Positions 1 to 7,624 of a stretch of 43,365 nt of DNA are shown here, piece after piece. The DNA comes from Verrucomicrobiota bacterium (GTDB taxonomy: Bacteria; Verrucomicrobiota; Verrucomicrobiia; Limisphaerales; VHDF01): NCBI GenBank assembly GCA_016871495.1, contig VHDF01000036.1:1-43365 (forward strand), given 5' to 3'. The translations under genes and the position numbers were made by a program. Each line of letters starts with the position of its first letter. The stretch's first letter is position 1. A model generated the notes under the pieces. That model did not search any database. It saw only the letters and a list, made by a program, of their open reading frames with translations, and was not told where the DNA came from.

Positions 1-2
1 CG

Positions 3-101
3 GGAGCGAGGCGAATGAAGGGAGTGGCAGAGGAGTTGTTTGCGCTGAGGGATTTGAGGTTAAAGGTGGTGCGAGTGCCGGAACGGGATGAAGGTGGGTG
101 A
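3..101 (+). CDS. 3' end of an unidentified gene (partial)
   Basis: An open frame enters from the left edge and stops at TGA 99-101. It reads as a plausible soluble C-terminus of about 32 residues with alternating hydrophobic and charged residues (including EELFALRDLRLKVVRVPE). The pattern is loosely like the C-terminal ACT-like tail of small NikR/TM1266-type regulators, but this is too short to assign. The frame has the leucine- and valine-rich look of real coding sequence, while the other two forward frames do not. Confidence 0.35.
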   Translation, partial: GARRMKGVAEELFALRDLRLKVVRVPERDEGG

Positions 102-245
102 GGGGGCAGGAGATTTGGGAATTTCGAGTTTCGAATTGCGATTCAGAGGCGAAGTCAGATCGATGTGCGACGTCCGATCCCGAGAGGGCTTTGGATTCCC
201 GGTTCGGGCTTGGTTCAGTCGATTGAGTTCAAGAAAATCAGGACG

Positions 246-360
246 GTAATGATGACGACGACCAAGACCCGCGACGGGCTCAATCGGCTGAGCAGTATCC
301 AGTCCTTGCCCACCGCTTCGCCCGCCATCGCATCGACCTACACCTATCACAGCGCCAAGA
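246..360 (+). pseudogene. RHS/YD-repeat protein remnant
   Basis: A short open stretch encodes a peptide containing TKTRDGLNRLSSIQSLP followed by an ASTYTYHSA segment. This matches the rhythm of YD/RHS repeats found in large secreted Verrucomicrobia proteins (T-x-Y/R-D-x-L-N-R-L...Y-x-Y). After about residue 38 the pattern is lost and the frame becomes arginine- and glycine-rich, which suggests a frameshifted or truncated leftover. No start codon, signal peptide or further repeats are present. The rest of 102-487 holds nothing else I can identify. Confidence 0.5.
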
Positions 361-487
361 ACGGTTCCGTGCGGCATGGCTGCGGCTGGTCCCATCGGAC
401 CCGGCGGTGGGGTCCGGTGGCCCCTGGTTGATTCTCCTCTCGCATGTGACCGGCCTTTTCTGTAATCAGTGCCGCGAACCGCGCGAC

Positions 488-1225
488 ATGAAATTATTGC
501 AATTGTTGGGAAGTCTTTTTTGGCAGACGAAGGCCAAGCTTCGTTCGGGCAGCATGACCGAGGAAAGGCGGCGTCAAGTCATCGATGATTTTCATCAATT
601 GTATTACGATCTAGGAGCGGCCGGGCGGACTTGGACGAACACGCGCTGGATGGGAACCCTGGTGGCGAAATGTCCGTTTGACCTATGGGTTTACCAGGAG
701 ATTTTGCATGAGTTGCGGCCGGACTTGATTATTGAAACCGGAACGGCCACCGGGGGGAGCGCGCTGTTCATGGCGGCCTTATGCGACCTGCTGGGCCGGG
801 GCCGGATTGTGACGGTGGACATTGCGGCGCAGGAGCGTCTGGCGCATCCCCGTGTGCGTTACGTGACGGGTTCCTCGATCGGTTCCGAGTTCGTGTCGAT
901 TGTGGAGGCAGAGGCCCGGCAGGCGAAGACGGTGTTGGTGGTCCTGGATTCGGATCACAGCCGAGCGCATGTGTTGGAGGAATTGCGGATCTTCCAGAAG
1001 TTCGTGACGCCGGGAAGTTACATGATCGTGGAGGATTCGAATGTTTACGGGCATCCGGTGTTCAGGGAACATGGTCCTGGTCCGTATGAAGCGGTGGCGG
1101 AGTTCCTGAAGGAGACACGGGACTTCGAGGTCGATTTGGAGCGGGAGAAGTTCATGGTGACGTTCAATCCGAATGGATACCTTCGCAGGAAGTCGGCGGG
1201 GGCGAATGGACGAGGCGAGCGATGA
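488..1225 (+). CDS. CmcI-family (cephalosporin hydroxylase-type) SAM-dependent methyltransferase
   Basis: This 245-residue protein belongs to the CmcI/rhamnosyl O-methyltransferase group of class I SAM-dependent, metal-assisted enzymes. The SAM-binding loop is seen as LIIETGTATGGSA, followed by the strand VTVDI. A later VVLDSDHSRAHVLEEL segment and MIVEDSNVYGHPV carry the acidic and His residues typical of the family's metal site. Members act on sugars or natural products and are often next to polysaccharide genes. I chose ATG 488; a GTG at 407 would add 27 residues of uncharacteristic sequence. The stop overlaps the next gene's ATG by 4 bp, so the two are probably translationally coupled. 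The substrate is not evident. Confidence 0.85.
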   Translation: MKLLQLLGSLFWQTKAKLRSGSMTEERRRQVIDDFHQLYYDLGAAGRTWTNTRWMGTLVAKCPFDLWVYQEILHELRPDLIIETGTATGGSALFMAALCDLLGRGRIVTVDIAAQERLAHPRVRYVTGSSIGSEFVSIVEAEARQAKTVLVVLDSDHSRAHVLEELRIFQKFVTPGSYMIVEDSNVYGHPVFREHGPGPYEAVAEFLKETRDFEVDLEREKFMVTFNPNGYLRRKSAGANGRGER

Positions 1226-3894
1226 AGCGTTCTTCCGGCTCCGAGACGGGTTTGTGGGCAAAGCCGTGGATGAATCTGTTGTTGTTTCTGCTGGTGGTCG
1301 GCGGGGTGCTGGCGGTGGTGTTTCGCGAAAGTTTTTCATCGCGGTTTGTATTATTTTCCAACGATGCGCCCTTGGGATTGATCAGTTCCGAGTGGTGCAA
1401 AATGCCGGCGCCGTTCAAGGGTTTTTGGGTTGATTTGAACTGGCTGGGGTCGCAGGCGCCCAGTGCGGTGCCAAACGTTTCTTTCGCGCTGCTGACGCTG
1501 TTGGGCCCGGTTTGGTACGCGAAATTCATGGCGCCGGCGGCACTGTTGATCCTGGGGTTTGGCGCCTGGATGTTGTTTCGCGAGATGGGATTGACTGCGG
1601 GCGCGGCGGTGGTGGGCGCTCTGGCAGCGGCGCTGAATATGGAGTTCTTTTCGAACGTGGCCTGGGGCCTTGGGTCGCGTGGATTGAGCGCCGCGTTTGT
1701 GTTTCTCGCGGTGGCGGCGGTTTACAGTCATGCGCGCCGACCGCATTGGGCGAAGATTCCGCTGGCGGGATTGGCAGTGGGGATGGTGGTGATGGAGGGT
1801 TACGACGTGGGGGCCATTTTCAGTTTGTACGTGGCGGCGCTGGTGGTTTTCATGGCTTGGCACAAGCCGGGTTCGGCTGGGAAGCGGCTGGCGACGGGGG
1901 CGGTGCGGGTGGTGTTGGTCGCGGCGTTTGCGGCCTGGATGTCCGCCGCGGCGGTGCTGACTTTGATTGCGACACAAGTCAAGGGGGTGGCGGGAGCGGG
2001 AGCCACGGAACCTGCGGATCCTCAAGCCGCGCGCATGAAGTGGGATTTTGCGACGCAGTGGAGTTTGCCCAAGGTGGAGACGATCCGCGTGTTGCTGCCG
2101 GGGGTTTTCGGTTACGGGATGCCCGAAATGTATTCGATTCGGCCGCAGGATTACGGCGGTGCACACTATTGGGGGGGGGTAGGTCAAGCACCGGGCAATG
2201 AAAAGAGCCGGTTATCAGGGGCGGGGATTTACGCGGGTTATGCGGTGGTTTTGCTGGCGTTATGGGCGGTCTTGCAATCGTTCCGCGGGGTCCAGTCGAA
2301 GTTGACTGAGGAAGAGCGGCGGTCGGTATGGTTTTGGATGGGGGCGGCGGGGGTGTCTCTGGTTCTGGCCTGGGGGAGGCACGCCCCGTTTTATCAGATT
2401 CTCTACGCGATGCCTTACTTTTCGACGATTCGGAATCCGATCAAGTTCATGAATCCCTTTCAAATCTCGCTGCTGATTCTTTGCGCGCATGGATTGAAGG
2501 GATGCTGGAGGGCTTATGTGACGGAAGGGGTCGCTGCGGGTGGTGCGTCAGGGCCTTGGACGCACTTCAAGGCTTGGTTGGGGAAGGCTGGAGCCTTCGA
2601 GCGCAAGTGGGTTTACGGTTCGGGGGCGGCGATGGTGGCGGGTTTCGTGGGTTGGCTGATTTACGCGGAATCGAAGCCTCGTCTCGTGAAGCATTTCAAT
2701 CAAATCATGCCTTTGAGTTACGAGGGCCAGGCGGAGCAGATGGCCCGATTCAGCATTGGTAACGTGGGGTGGTCGGTGCTCTTTCTCGTCGTGAGCGGCG
2801 TCTCGGTGGCTTGGCTCCTGAGCGGTTATTTTTCGGGGCCTCGGCGACGTTGGGCGGCACCGTTGCTGGCGGGGGTGGTGGCCGTCGATTTGGCGCATGC
2901 GAACGCCCCCTGGCTGGTTTATTACGATTACCAATCCAAATACGTAGCCAGCCCGGTGCTGGAATTTCTGAGCAAGGAATCTCCCGAGCATCGGGTGCAG
3001 GTCTTGCCTTTCCAGCTCCCCCAACCGCAGTTCCAGTTTTTCCAGCAGCAGTATTACTATGTGACGTGGCTGCAGAATTTGTTTCAGTATTTCAACATTC
3101 GTTCCCTGGATGTGATCCAGGAACCTCGCGTCAGCGAGGACAAGGTGGCCTACCGGGCGGCGTTTACGGGAACCCCTCTGCAATCCATGGTTCGATACTG
3201 GCAGTTGACGAACACGCGTTATCATTTTGGCCTGGGCGGGGATTTTGCGGAGCAGATCAATCAGCAGCTTGATCCGGAGAAGAAACGATTCCGGCTGCAC
3301 ACCTCGTTTGACTTGGCGCAGGATCGTCCTGGCGGGTTGGTGCAGGCGGTGGCGGCGACGAACGGGGCGCTGGGCTTGATCGAGTTCACGGGCGCGTTGC
3401 CCCGGGCGGCTCTTTACACCCAGTGGGACACGGTGACGAACGAAGCGGAGGTTCTGCGGCGCCTGATGGATCCTGCTTTTGATCCTGCGGCTTCTGTCTT
3501 GGTGAGCGACCCCGAAGTGCCGGCGTCGAGGGCGTTGGACCAGGCTGCAGCCGCGGGGAAGGTGTCGTTGAAGGTCCATGCTCCGAAGAGGCTTGTCTAT
3601 CAGGCTAAGGCCGAGGCTCCGTCTGTTTTTCTCCTGAATGACCGCTACGCGCCGGAATGGAAAGTCTGGGTGAACGGCAAGCCGGAAAAGCTTTTGCGAT
3701 GCAATTACATCATGCGCGGCGTGCATCTGCCGCCCGGGGAGCATGAAGTCGAGTTCCGGTTCGAGCCGGGCCATACCGCCCTCTACGTCAGCCTGGGCGC
3801 GATTGTTTTGGGGGTGGTGCTCTGCGGATTTTTGGCTTTGGGCGGGGAAGGCAGAAACTTCACGGCACCCCTGAGGGAGAACGAACGTTCCTAG
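1222..3894 (+). CDS. YfhO-like polytopic membrane protein
   Basis: This 890-residue protein has a dozen or so hydrophobic segments spread from the N-terminus to about residue 570. They are followed by a large extracytoplasmic domain and a last membrane helix near residue 860. The C-terminal segment with NDRYAPEWKVWVNGKPEKL and then GVHLPPGEHEVEFRF is characteristic of YfhO-family proteins. These are GT-C-like membrane proteins linked to cell-surface glycan or teichoic acid modification. The start overlaps the upstream methyltransferase stop (ATGA), which supports an operon. A run of nine G at 2171-2179 lies inside the coding frame. The donor and acceptor cannot be told from sequence. Confidence 0.8.
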   Translation: MKRSSGSETGLWAKPWMNLLLFLLVVGGVLAVVFRESFSSRFVLFSNDAPLGLISSEWCKMPAPFKGFWVDLNWLGSQAPSAVPNVSFALLTLLGPVWYAKFMAPAALLILGFGAWMLFREMGLTAGAAVVGALAAALNMEFFSNVAWGLGSRGLSAAFVFLAVAAVYSHARRPHWAKIPLAGLAVGMVVMEGYDVGAIFSLYVAALVVFMAWHKPGSAGKRLATGAVRVVLVAAFAAWMSAAAVLTLIATQVKGVAGAGATEPADPQAARMKWDFATQWSLPKVETIRVLLPGVFGYGMPEMYSIRPQDYGGAHYWGGVGQAPGNEKSRLSGAGIYAGYAVVLLALWAVLQSFRGVQSKLTEEERRSVWFWMGAAGVSLVLAWGRHAPFYQILYAMPYFSTIRNPIKFMNPFQISLLILCAHGLKGCWRAYVTEGVAAGGASGPWTHFKAWLGKAGAFERKWVYGSGAAMVAGFVGWLIYAESKPRLVKHFNQIMPLSYEGQAEQMARFSIGNVGWSVLFLVVSGVSVAWLLSGYFSGPRRRWAAPLLAGVVAVDLAHANAPWLVYYDYQSKYVASPVLEFLSKESPEHRVQVLPFQLPQPQFQFFQQQYYYVTWLQNLFQYFNIRSLDVIQEPRVSEDKVAYRAAFTGTPLQSMVRYWQLTNTRYHFGLGGDFAEQINQQLDPEKKRFRLHTSFDLAQDRPGGLVQAVAATNGALGLIEFTGALPRAALYTQWDTVTNEAEVLRRLMDPAFDPAASVLVSDPEVPASRALDQAAAAGKVSLKVHAPKRLVYQAKAEAPSVFLLNDRYAPEWKVWVNGKPEKLLRCNYIMRGVHLPPGEHEVEFRFEPGHTALYVSLGAIVLGVVLCGFLALGGEGRNFTAPLRENERS
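2171..2179 (+). repeat. G9 homopolymer inside the YfhO-like gene
   Basis: Nine consecutive G residues encode part of the Trp-Gly-Gly-Val segment. A run of this length is slippage-prone and could switch the gene off by frameshift. It could also be a place for sequencing error. The frame is open as given. Confidence 0.6.
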
Positions 3895-3913
3895 AGACAA
3901 GGCGTCTCTCGCG

Positions 3914-4681
3914 ATGGGGCATCAGGAATCGTACCGGCAAAACGAGGATTACGCCCGTTTCCTGGCGGGCTGGGATCCGGCCTTCTACGGCAAATACGCC
4001 GAGGCATTGGCGGAAGGGGCTGGCCCCGGAGGGCGGGTTTTGGATGTGGGTTGCGGGGTAGGACAGGTCCTTGGAAGGCTGCAAGCGGGAGGTTGCGAGG
4101 CTCACGGGGTGGATGTTTCGGAGCCGAACATTGATCGCGCCCGGCAGATCACTGATCGCGCCCGGCTTTACGATGGCAAGTCACTTCCCTTCGAGCCTGG
4201 GTATTTCGACGCGGTGGGTGCGTTGAATGTTTTGGAGCACGTTGATGAACCTGAATTGTTCATTCCCGAATTGGTACGCGTGGTGAAGCCGGGCGGGTGC
4301 GTGGTGCTCTCGAGCCCGAATTTTTTCAGAGTGCTCGGATTCCGGGATTATCATCCCCGGATGAGAGGGGTCGGGAAAAAGTGGGAGAATTGGAGGCGGA
4401 TTCTGGACAAGCAACGGCAGATTCGATGCGCACCAGACCGGGTGCGATTCGATCGGATGGTGCCGATCGTTCGCGCGTCCTTTCAACCTGACGACGATGC
4501 CATAATTGCCACGAATCCGTTCGAGATGCGATTCTTCCTCGAACGTTCGGGGTGCGAGTCCGTTTCGGTTGCCTGCACTGATCGCCCCGTGCCGAGGCTT
4601 GTGGAGTGGGTTTTGAATTGGGGTCCTTGGCGTTACTTGATGTTCAACGCCTTTTTGGTGGCGAGAAAGCGGGGATCCTGA
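3914..4681 (+). CDS. Class I SAM-dependent methyltransferase (UbiE/Coq5-like)
   Basis: The 255-residue protein has a Rossmann methyltransferase core: motif I as VLDVGCGVGQVLGRL near residues 40-55, an acidic post-motif strand (HGVDVSEPNID), and the motif with FDAVGALNVLEHVDEPE typical of methyltransferase domain 11/12 proteins. It follows the YfhO-like gene by 19 bp and most likely belongs to the same transcription unit, so a surface glycan or lipid substrate is an inference. Just after motif II the residues DRARQIT-DRARLYD come from an in-frame 21-bp direct repeat (units starting at 4132 and 4153). Confidence 0.8.
   Translation: MGHQESYRQNEDYARFLAGWDPAFYGKYAEALAEGAGPGGRVLDVGCGVGQVLGRLQAGGCEAHGVDVSEPNIDRARQITDRARLYDGKSLPFEPGYFDAVGALNVLEHVDEPELFIPELVRVVKPGGCVVLSSPNFFRVLGFRDYHPRMRGVGKKWENWRRILDKQRQIRCAPDRVRFDRMVPIVRASFQPDDDAIIATNPFEMRFFLERSGCESVSVACTDRPVPRLVEWVLNWGPWRYLMFNAFLVARKRGS
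4132..4166 (+). repeat. In-frame 21-bp direct repeat in methyltransferase gene
   Basis: The 14-mer tgatcgcgcccggc occurs at 4132-4145 and again at 4153-4166, a period of 21 bp, so the duplication keeps the frame and repeats Asp-Arg-Ala-Arg. It looks like a recent small tandem duplication. Confidence 0.6.
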
Positions 4682-4772
4682 TCCGAATTCGCGCCGGGAC
4701 TTGGACCGGGGGATTCAAGAAAACGACTGGCTTTGAGCCATGCCGTAACAGGGGCGTGGGATCGCGGGAGGG

Positions 4773-5153
4773 TTATCCCAAGCCGCGCTCGTCGAGGTCG
4801 GATTCATCGAGACCGAGGTAATGTCCCAGCTCGTGGAGAAAGGTGGTGCGCACCTCTTCCTGGAATCGGGATGCATTTCCCTCGCTTTCCGCCCAGAGGT
4901 TATCCAGGTAGAGAATGATTTGAGGAGGGAGTCCGGTATCGTTGCTGGGGCCTTCATTGTGGGGCACGCCCACAAACAAGCCGAGCGTATCGGGGTCGAT
5001 GCCGTCGGCGACCAAGTCGGCGCCTGGTTCGGGTTCGAAGACCAGCGGGAGTTGGCGTGCGGGCGTGCTGAGAGGGGCGGGCAAACGGGCCAGGATGTGG
5101 TCCACTTCCTGCCGGGCGAGTTGGATAAGTTCCTGATATTCGGGCCAGTGCAT
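4773..5153 (-). CDS. Zincin-like metallopeptidase (PF06262 family)
   Basis: A 126-residue single-domain protein with the zinc motif HELGHYLGLDE: His107, Glu108 and His111, with Asp116 as probable third ligand region. Size and the C-terminal position of the motif match the possible zinc metallopeptidase family (formerly DUF1025). The family is cytosolic, with no signal peptide, and has no known physiological substrate. The gene is convergent with the methyltransferase and divergent from the ATP synthase operon, so it shares the intergenic region 5154-5313 with that operon's promoter. Confidence 0.85.
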   Translation of the reverse strand: MHWPEYQELIQLARQEVDHILARLPAPLSTPARQLPLVFEPEPGADLVADGIDPDTLGLFVGVPHNEGPSNDTGLPPQIILYLDNLWAESEGNASRFQEEVRTTFLHELGHYLGLDESDLDERGLG

Positions 5154-5215
5154 AAGCGTCGCTCATGACCAAGATGGTGAGCTATTGAACAACCGGAGGA
5201 TTCCCAAAAAACCCT

Positions 5216-5231
5216 TGTGAAATTTTTCACA
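5216..5231. promoter_or_regulatory. CRP/FNR-family-type palindromic site
   Basis: The 16-mer TGTGAAATTTTTCACA is a TGTGA-N6-TCACA palindrome with both half-sites perfect. It is identical to the CRP consensus of Proteobacteria. It lies 82 bp upstream of the atpB ATG in the region divergent from the metallopeptidase gene. That a CRP-type factor binds here is an inference; no such gene is in the window. Confidence 0.45.
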
Positions 5232-5313
5232 TCCAGGCAGTTTTCCCGCTCGCTTGTTCGTTCCGGCCGATGTTCTACCGGGCCGGGTCTTCTGGTTGAG
5301 CGATCTGAATTGC

Positions 5314-6279
5314 ATGAAATGGTTCTGTTTATTCTTGCTGGCATTCTTGCCGGTGGCTGGCTGGGGCGCGGAGCGGTCCGCAGCGCTGGCGGCCTCGGCG
5401 CCCGGCTTGGAGGCAGCGGCCGCCGCGGCCGCGGGTGAGGGGTCCCATGAGCCGGCGAAGGGTTTGCCGCCTGATGCGCCTCGAATCAAGCTTGGTCCGT
5501 TCACGGTGACCAATTCCATGATCCTGACGTGGGTTGTGGCGGTGTTTCTGATCGTTTTTGCGCAGATGGCCACGCGAAATATTCAGGCTGTTCCGGCGGG
5601 GGCGCAGAATTTTTGGGAATGGATGGTGGAGTCGTTGCATGATTTTCTGGAGGGGATTATCGGGCATGATTTGGTGAAGAAGGGTTTTTGGTTTTTCGCC
5701 ACCCTTTTCATTTTCATTCTGTTTACGAACTGGTTTGGGTTGATTCCGGGGGTGGGCACGGTGGGTTGGGGGGTGCCGGACGCGAGCGGCCACCTGCACC
5801 ATTTGGATCGGCCGTTGCTTCGGGGTGCGAACGCGGATCTCAACATGACCTCGGCCATGGCGGTGACCTTCTGCGTGTTGTGGCTGGTGTGGGCTTTGCA
5901 GGCCAACGGGCCGGGTGGATTCCTCAAGCACATTTTCGGTTACTCGGGGGATGCGACGGGAGGGTTGAAGGCGTTTCTGGTTTTGGTTTTTTTGGCGGTT
6001 GGGGTTTTGGAGGTCATTTCCATTGCGTTTCGGCCGGTTTCGCTCAGTTTTCGTCTCTACGGCAATATTTTTGCTGGGGAAAACCTGCTCGAATCCATGG
6101 CGCACATGGGGGGCAAGTATTTCGGCTGGCTGGTGCCGATCCCGTTTTATTTTCTGGAATTGATTGTGGGCTTGGTGCAGGCGCTGGTGTTCATGCTGTT
6201 GACGGCGATTTTCACCAGTTTGATTTGCTCGCATGGCGACAGTCATGAGGGGCATGAGCACAAGTCCCACGGTCACTAG
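5314..6279 (+). CDS. atpB: F1Fo ATP synthase subunit a
   Basis: Subunit a (321 residues from ATG 5314) forms the proton half-channels beside the c-ring. The key helix is seen as RPVSLSFRLYGNIFAGENLL, whose Arg in SFRLYGN is the essential arginine facing the c-ring carboxylate. The N-terminus starts with a hydrophobic leader (MKWFCLFLLAFLPVAGWG) and an Ala-rich linker, as in long subunit a forms with a cleaved or extra helix. A histidine-rich tail (GHEHKSHGH) closes the protein. TTG 5254 would add 20 unlikely residues. It is the first gene of the atp operon; no atpI precedes it. Confidence 0.95.
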   Translation: MKWFCLFLLAFLPVAGWGAERSAALAASAPGLEAAAAAAAGEGSHEPAKGLPPDAPRIKLGPFTVTNSMILTWVVAVFLIVFAQMATRNIQAVPAGAQNFWEWMVESLHDFLEGIIGHDLVKKGFWFFATLFIFILFTNWFGLIPGVGTVGWGVPDASGHLHHLDRPLLRGANADLNMTSAMAVTFCVLWLVWALQANGPGGFLKHIFGYSGDATGGLKAFLVLVFLAVGVLEVISIAFRPVSLSFRLYGNIFAGENLLESMAHMGGKYFGWLVPIPFYFLELIVGLVQALVFMLLTAIFTSLICSHGDSHEGHEHKSHGH

Positions 6280-6357
6280 GATGATTTCGAATTTCGTGCG
6301 TCAGACGGTGCGAGACAGCCGGGGCGGACGAGAAAACAAAGAAAGGTAAAGTTAGAC

Positions 6358-6567
6358 ATGATGCCATTGCTTGCAGAACTCAGCGGAAGCTTGCACGTCG
6401 GATTGGCCGCGGTTGGATCGGCCATCGGCGTGGGACTCATTGGCATGAAGGCGTCGGAAGCCGTGGGACGCAATCCCGGCGCTTCCGGAAAGATCCTGAC
6501 CCAGGCCATCATCAGCTCGGCCCTGGCGGAAGGCATTATCTTTTTCGCCATCTTCCTTGTGAAGTAA
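6358..6567 (+). CDS. atpE: F1Fo ATP synthase subunit c
   Basis: This 69-residue hairpin of two helices forms the rotor ring. The glycine-rich inner helix (GSAIGVGLIG), the polar loop with R38-N39-P40 and the ion-binding Glu58 (ALAEGIIFF) are all present. Aligned with Na+-type rings, the usual Gln of the inner helix is Val25, and the Ser after the Glu is Gly59. The sodium ligands are therefore missing and proton coupling is inferred. A purine-rich ribosome site (aaagaaagg) lies upstream of ATG 6358. A second Met codon follows immediately. Confidence 0.95.
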   Translation: MMPLLAELSGSLHVGLAAVGSAIGVGLIGMKASEAVGRNPGASGKILTQAIISSALAEGIIFFAIFLVK

Positions 6568-6580
6568 AGACCTCCGCAAC

Positions 6581-6618
6581 GCTTCCAGGCCGTTGGACGG
6601 GCTGGAAGCCCCTTTTTT
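6581..6618 (+). terminator. Hairpin plus T-run between atpE and atpF
   Basis: The arms gcttccag (6581-6588) and ctggaagc (6602-6609) pair perfectly. They are extended by two more G-C pairs past one mismatch, and a T6 run follows at 6613-6618. This has the form of an intrinsic terminator or 3'-end stabilising hairpin inside the atp operon, 14 nt after the atpE stop. Confidence 0.6.
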
Positions 6619-6627
6619 CAATTGCCC

Positions 6628-7176
6628 ATGAGCACCTTCCCCTTGCTGGCCGCCGCTGCGGGCGACAAGAGCATCCCCGCCCAGATCGCCGAAACGTTTG
6701 GCTGGAACGCCGAGTTGTTCATCTCCCAGGTGATCAGCTTTTGCGTGGTGGCTTTTCTGCTCCATAAATTTGCCTACAAGCCGATTCTGGGCTTGCTGGA
6801 GGAGCGCCGCCAAAAAATCGCCGACAGTCTGGCCAACGCCGACCGGATCAAGACCGAACTGGCTCAGGCGCAAGCCAAGGCGCAGGAGTTGTTGAACGGT
6901 GCCGGGATCCAGGCCAACAAAATCATCGAGGAGGCGCGTTCCGCCGCCGCCAAGGTGACCGAACAGGAGACTCAGAAGGCCGTGGCGGCCGCCCAGGACA
7001 TCATCAACAAGGCCCGGCAATCCAATGACGCCGAGTTGACGCGGATGAAAGCCGAACTGCGCCGGGAAATCGGGCGGCTGGCGGTCCAAGCCGCCATGCA
7101 AGTCACCGGCAAGATTTTGACGGCCGAAGATCAGCAGCGGCTGGTGGAACAGACCAACCGCGAGCTCGCCGCCTGA
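6628..7176 (+). CDS. atpF: F1Fo ATP synthase subunit b
   Basis: A 182-residue peripheral-stalk subunit. One N-terminal membrane helix (about residues 25-45, FISQVISFCVVAFLLHKFAY) precedes the conserved YKPILGLLEERRQKI segment and a long charged Ala/Gln/Lys-rich coiled coil that reaches the C-terminus. ATG 6628 is preferred over TTG 6622. It follows atpE across a terminator-like hairpin and precedes atpH by 28 bp. Confidence 0.93.
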   Translation: MSTFPLLAAAAGDKSIPAQIAETFGWNAELFISQVISFCVVAFLLHKFAYKPILGLLEERRQKIADSLANADRIKTELAQAQAKAQELLNGAGIQANKIIEEARSAAAKVTEQETQKAVAAAQDIINKARQSNDAELTRMKAELRREIGRLAVQAAMQVTGKILTAEDQQRLVEQTNRELAA

Positions 7177-7204
7177 TCGGACCGAAGCCTCGATCCCCAG
7201 CTTC

Positions 7205-7597
7205 ATGAAGATTTCGAAACAAGCCCGGCGGGACGCCAAGTCCCTGTTCGTGGCCTGCCGTGCCAACGGACTGCTGGACGAGGGGCGCGTTTCGGCGGCG
7301 GTCCGGGAAGTGGTGACGAGGAAGCCGCGCGGTTATGTGTCGGTCTTGCATCATTTTCAACGGCTTGTTCGATTAGAAATAGAGCGACGGACCGCCCGGG
7401 TGGAAAGCGCGACGCCGCTCTCGCCCGAGTTGCAGCAGTCTGTGCGCGGCAACCTGACCCGCAGGTATGGTCCCGGGCTCAACCTGCAGTTCAGCGTCAA
7501 TGCCTCCCTGGTGGGTGGGTTGAGGGTGCAGGTTGGGAGCGATGTGTATGACGGCTCCGTGGCGGCTCGATTAACGGCCCTTTCCGAAAGTTTTTAA
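7205..7597 (+). CDS. atpH: F1Fo ATP synthase subunit delta, short form
   Basis: Only 130 residues, against about 175-185 in most bacteria. The C-terminal half is recognisable: an LSPELQQSVRGNLTRRYG helix and the closing VGGLRVQVGSDVYDGSVAARL strand-turn-helix, the signature of delta/OSCP. The N-terminal domain that caps F1 is compressed to about 60 residues. Its position between atpF and atpA, with 27 bp to atpA, fixes the identity. I see no frameshift upstream that would restore a longer protein, so the short form seems genuine. Confidence 0.88.
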   Translation: MKISKQARRDAKSLFVACRANGLLDEGRVSAAVREVVTRKPRGYVSVLHHFQRLVRLEIERRTARVESATPLSPELQQSVRGNLTRRYGPGLNLQFSVNASLVGGLRVQVGSDVYDGSVAARLTALSESF

Positions 7598-7624
7598 CCG
7601 CTTTTTTCAGACCCAGAATTTGCT

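Noticed and set aside
2548-3900. 450-codon antisense open frame over the YfhO-like gene
   Set aside because: The sense protein has a clear family C-terminus and membrane pattern; the antisense product is basic and without motifs.
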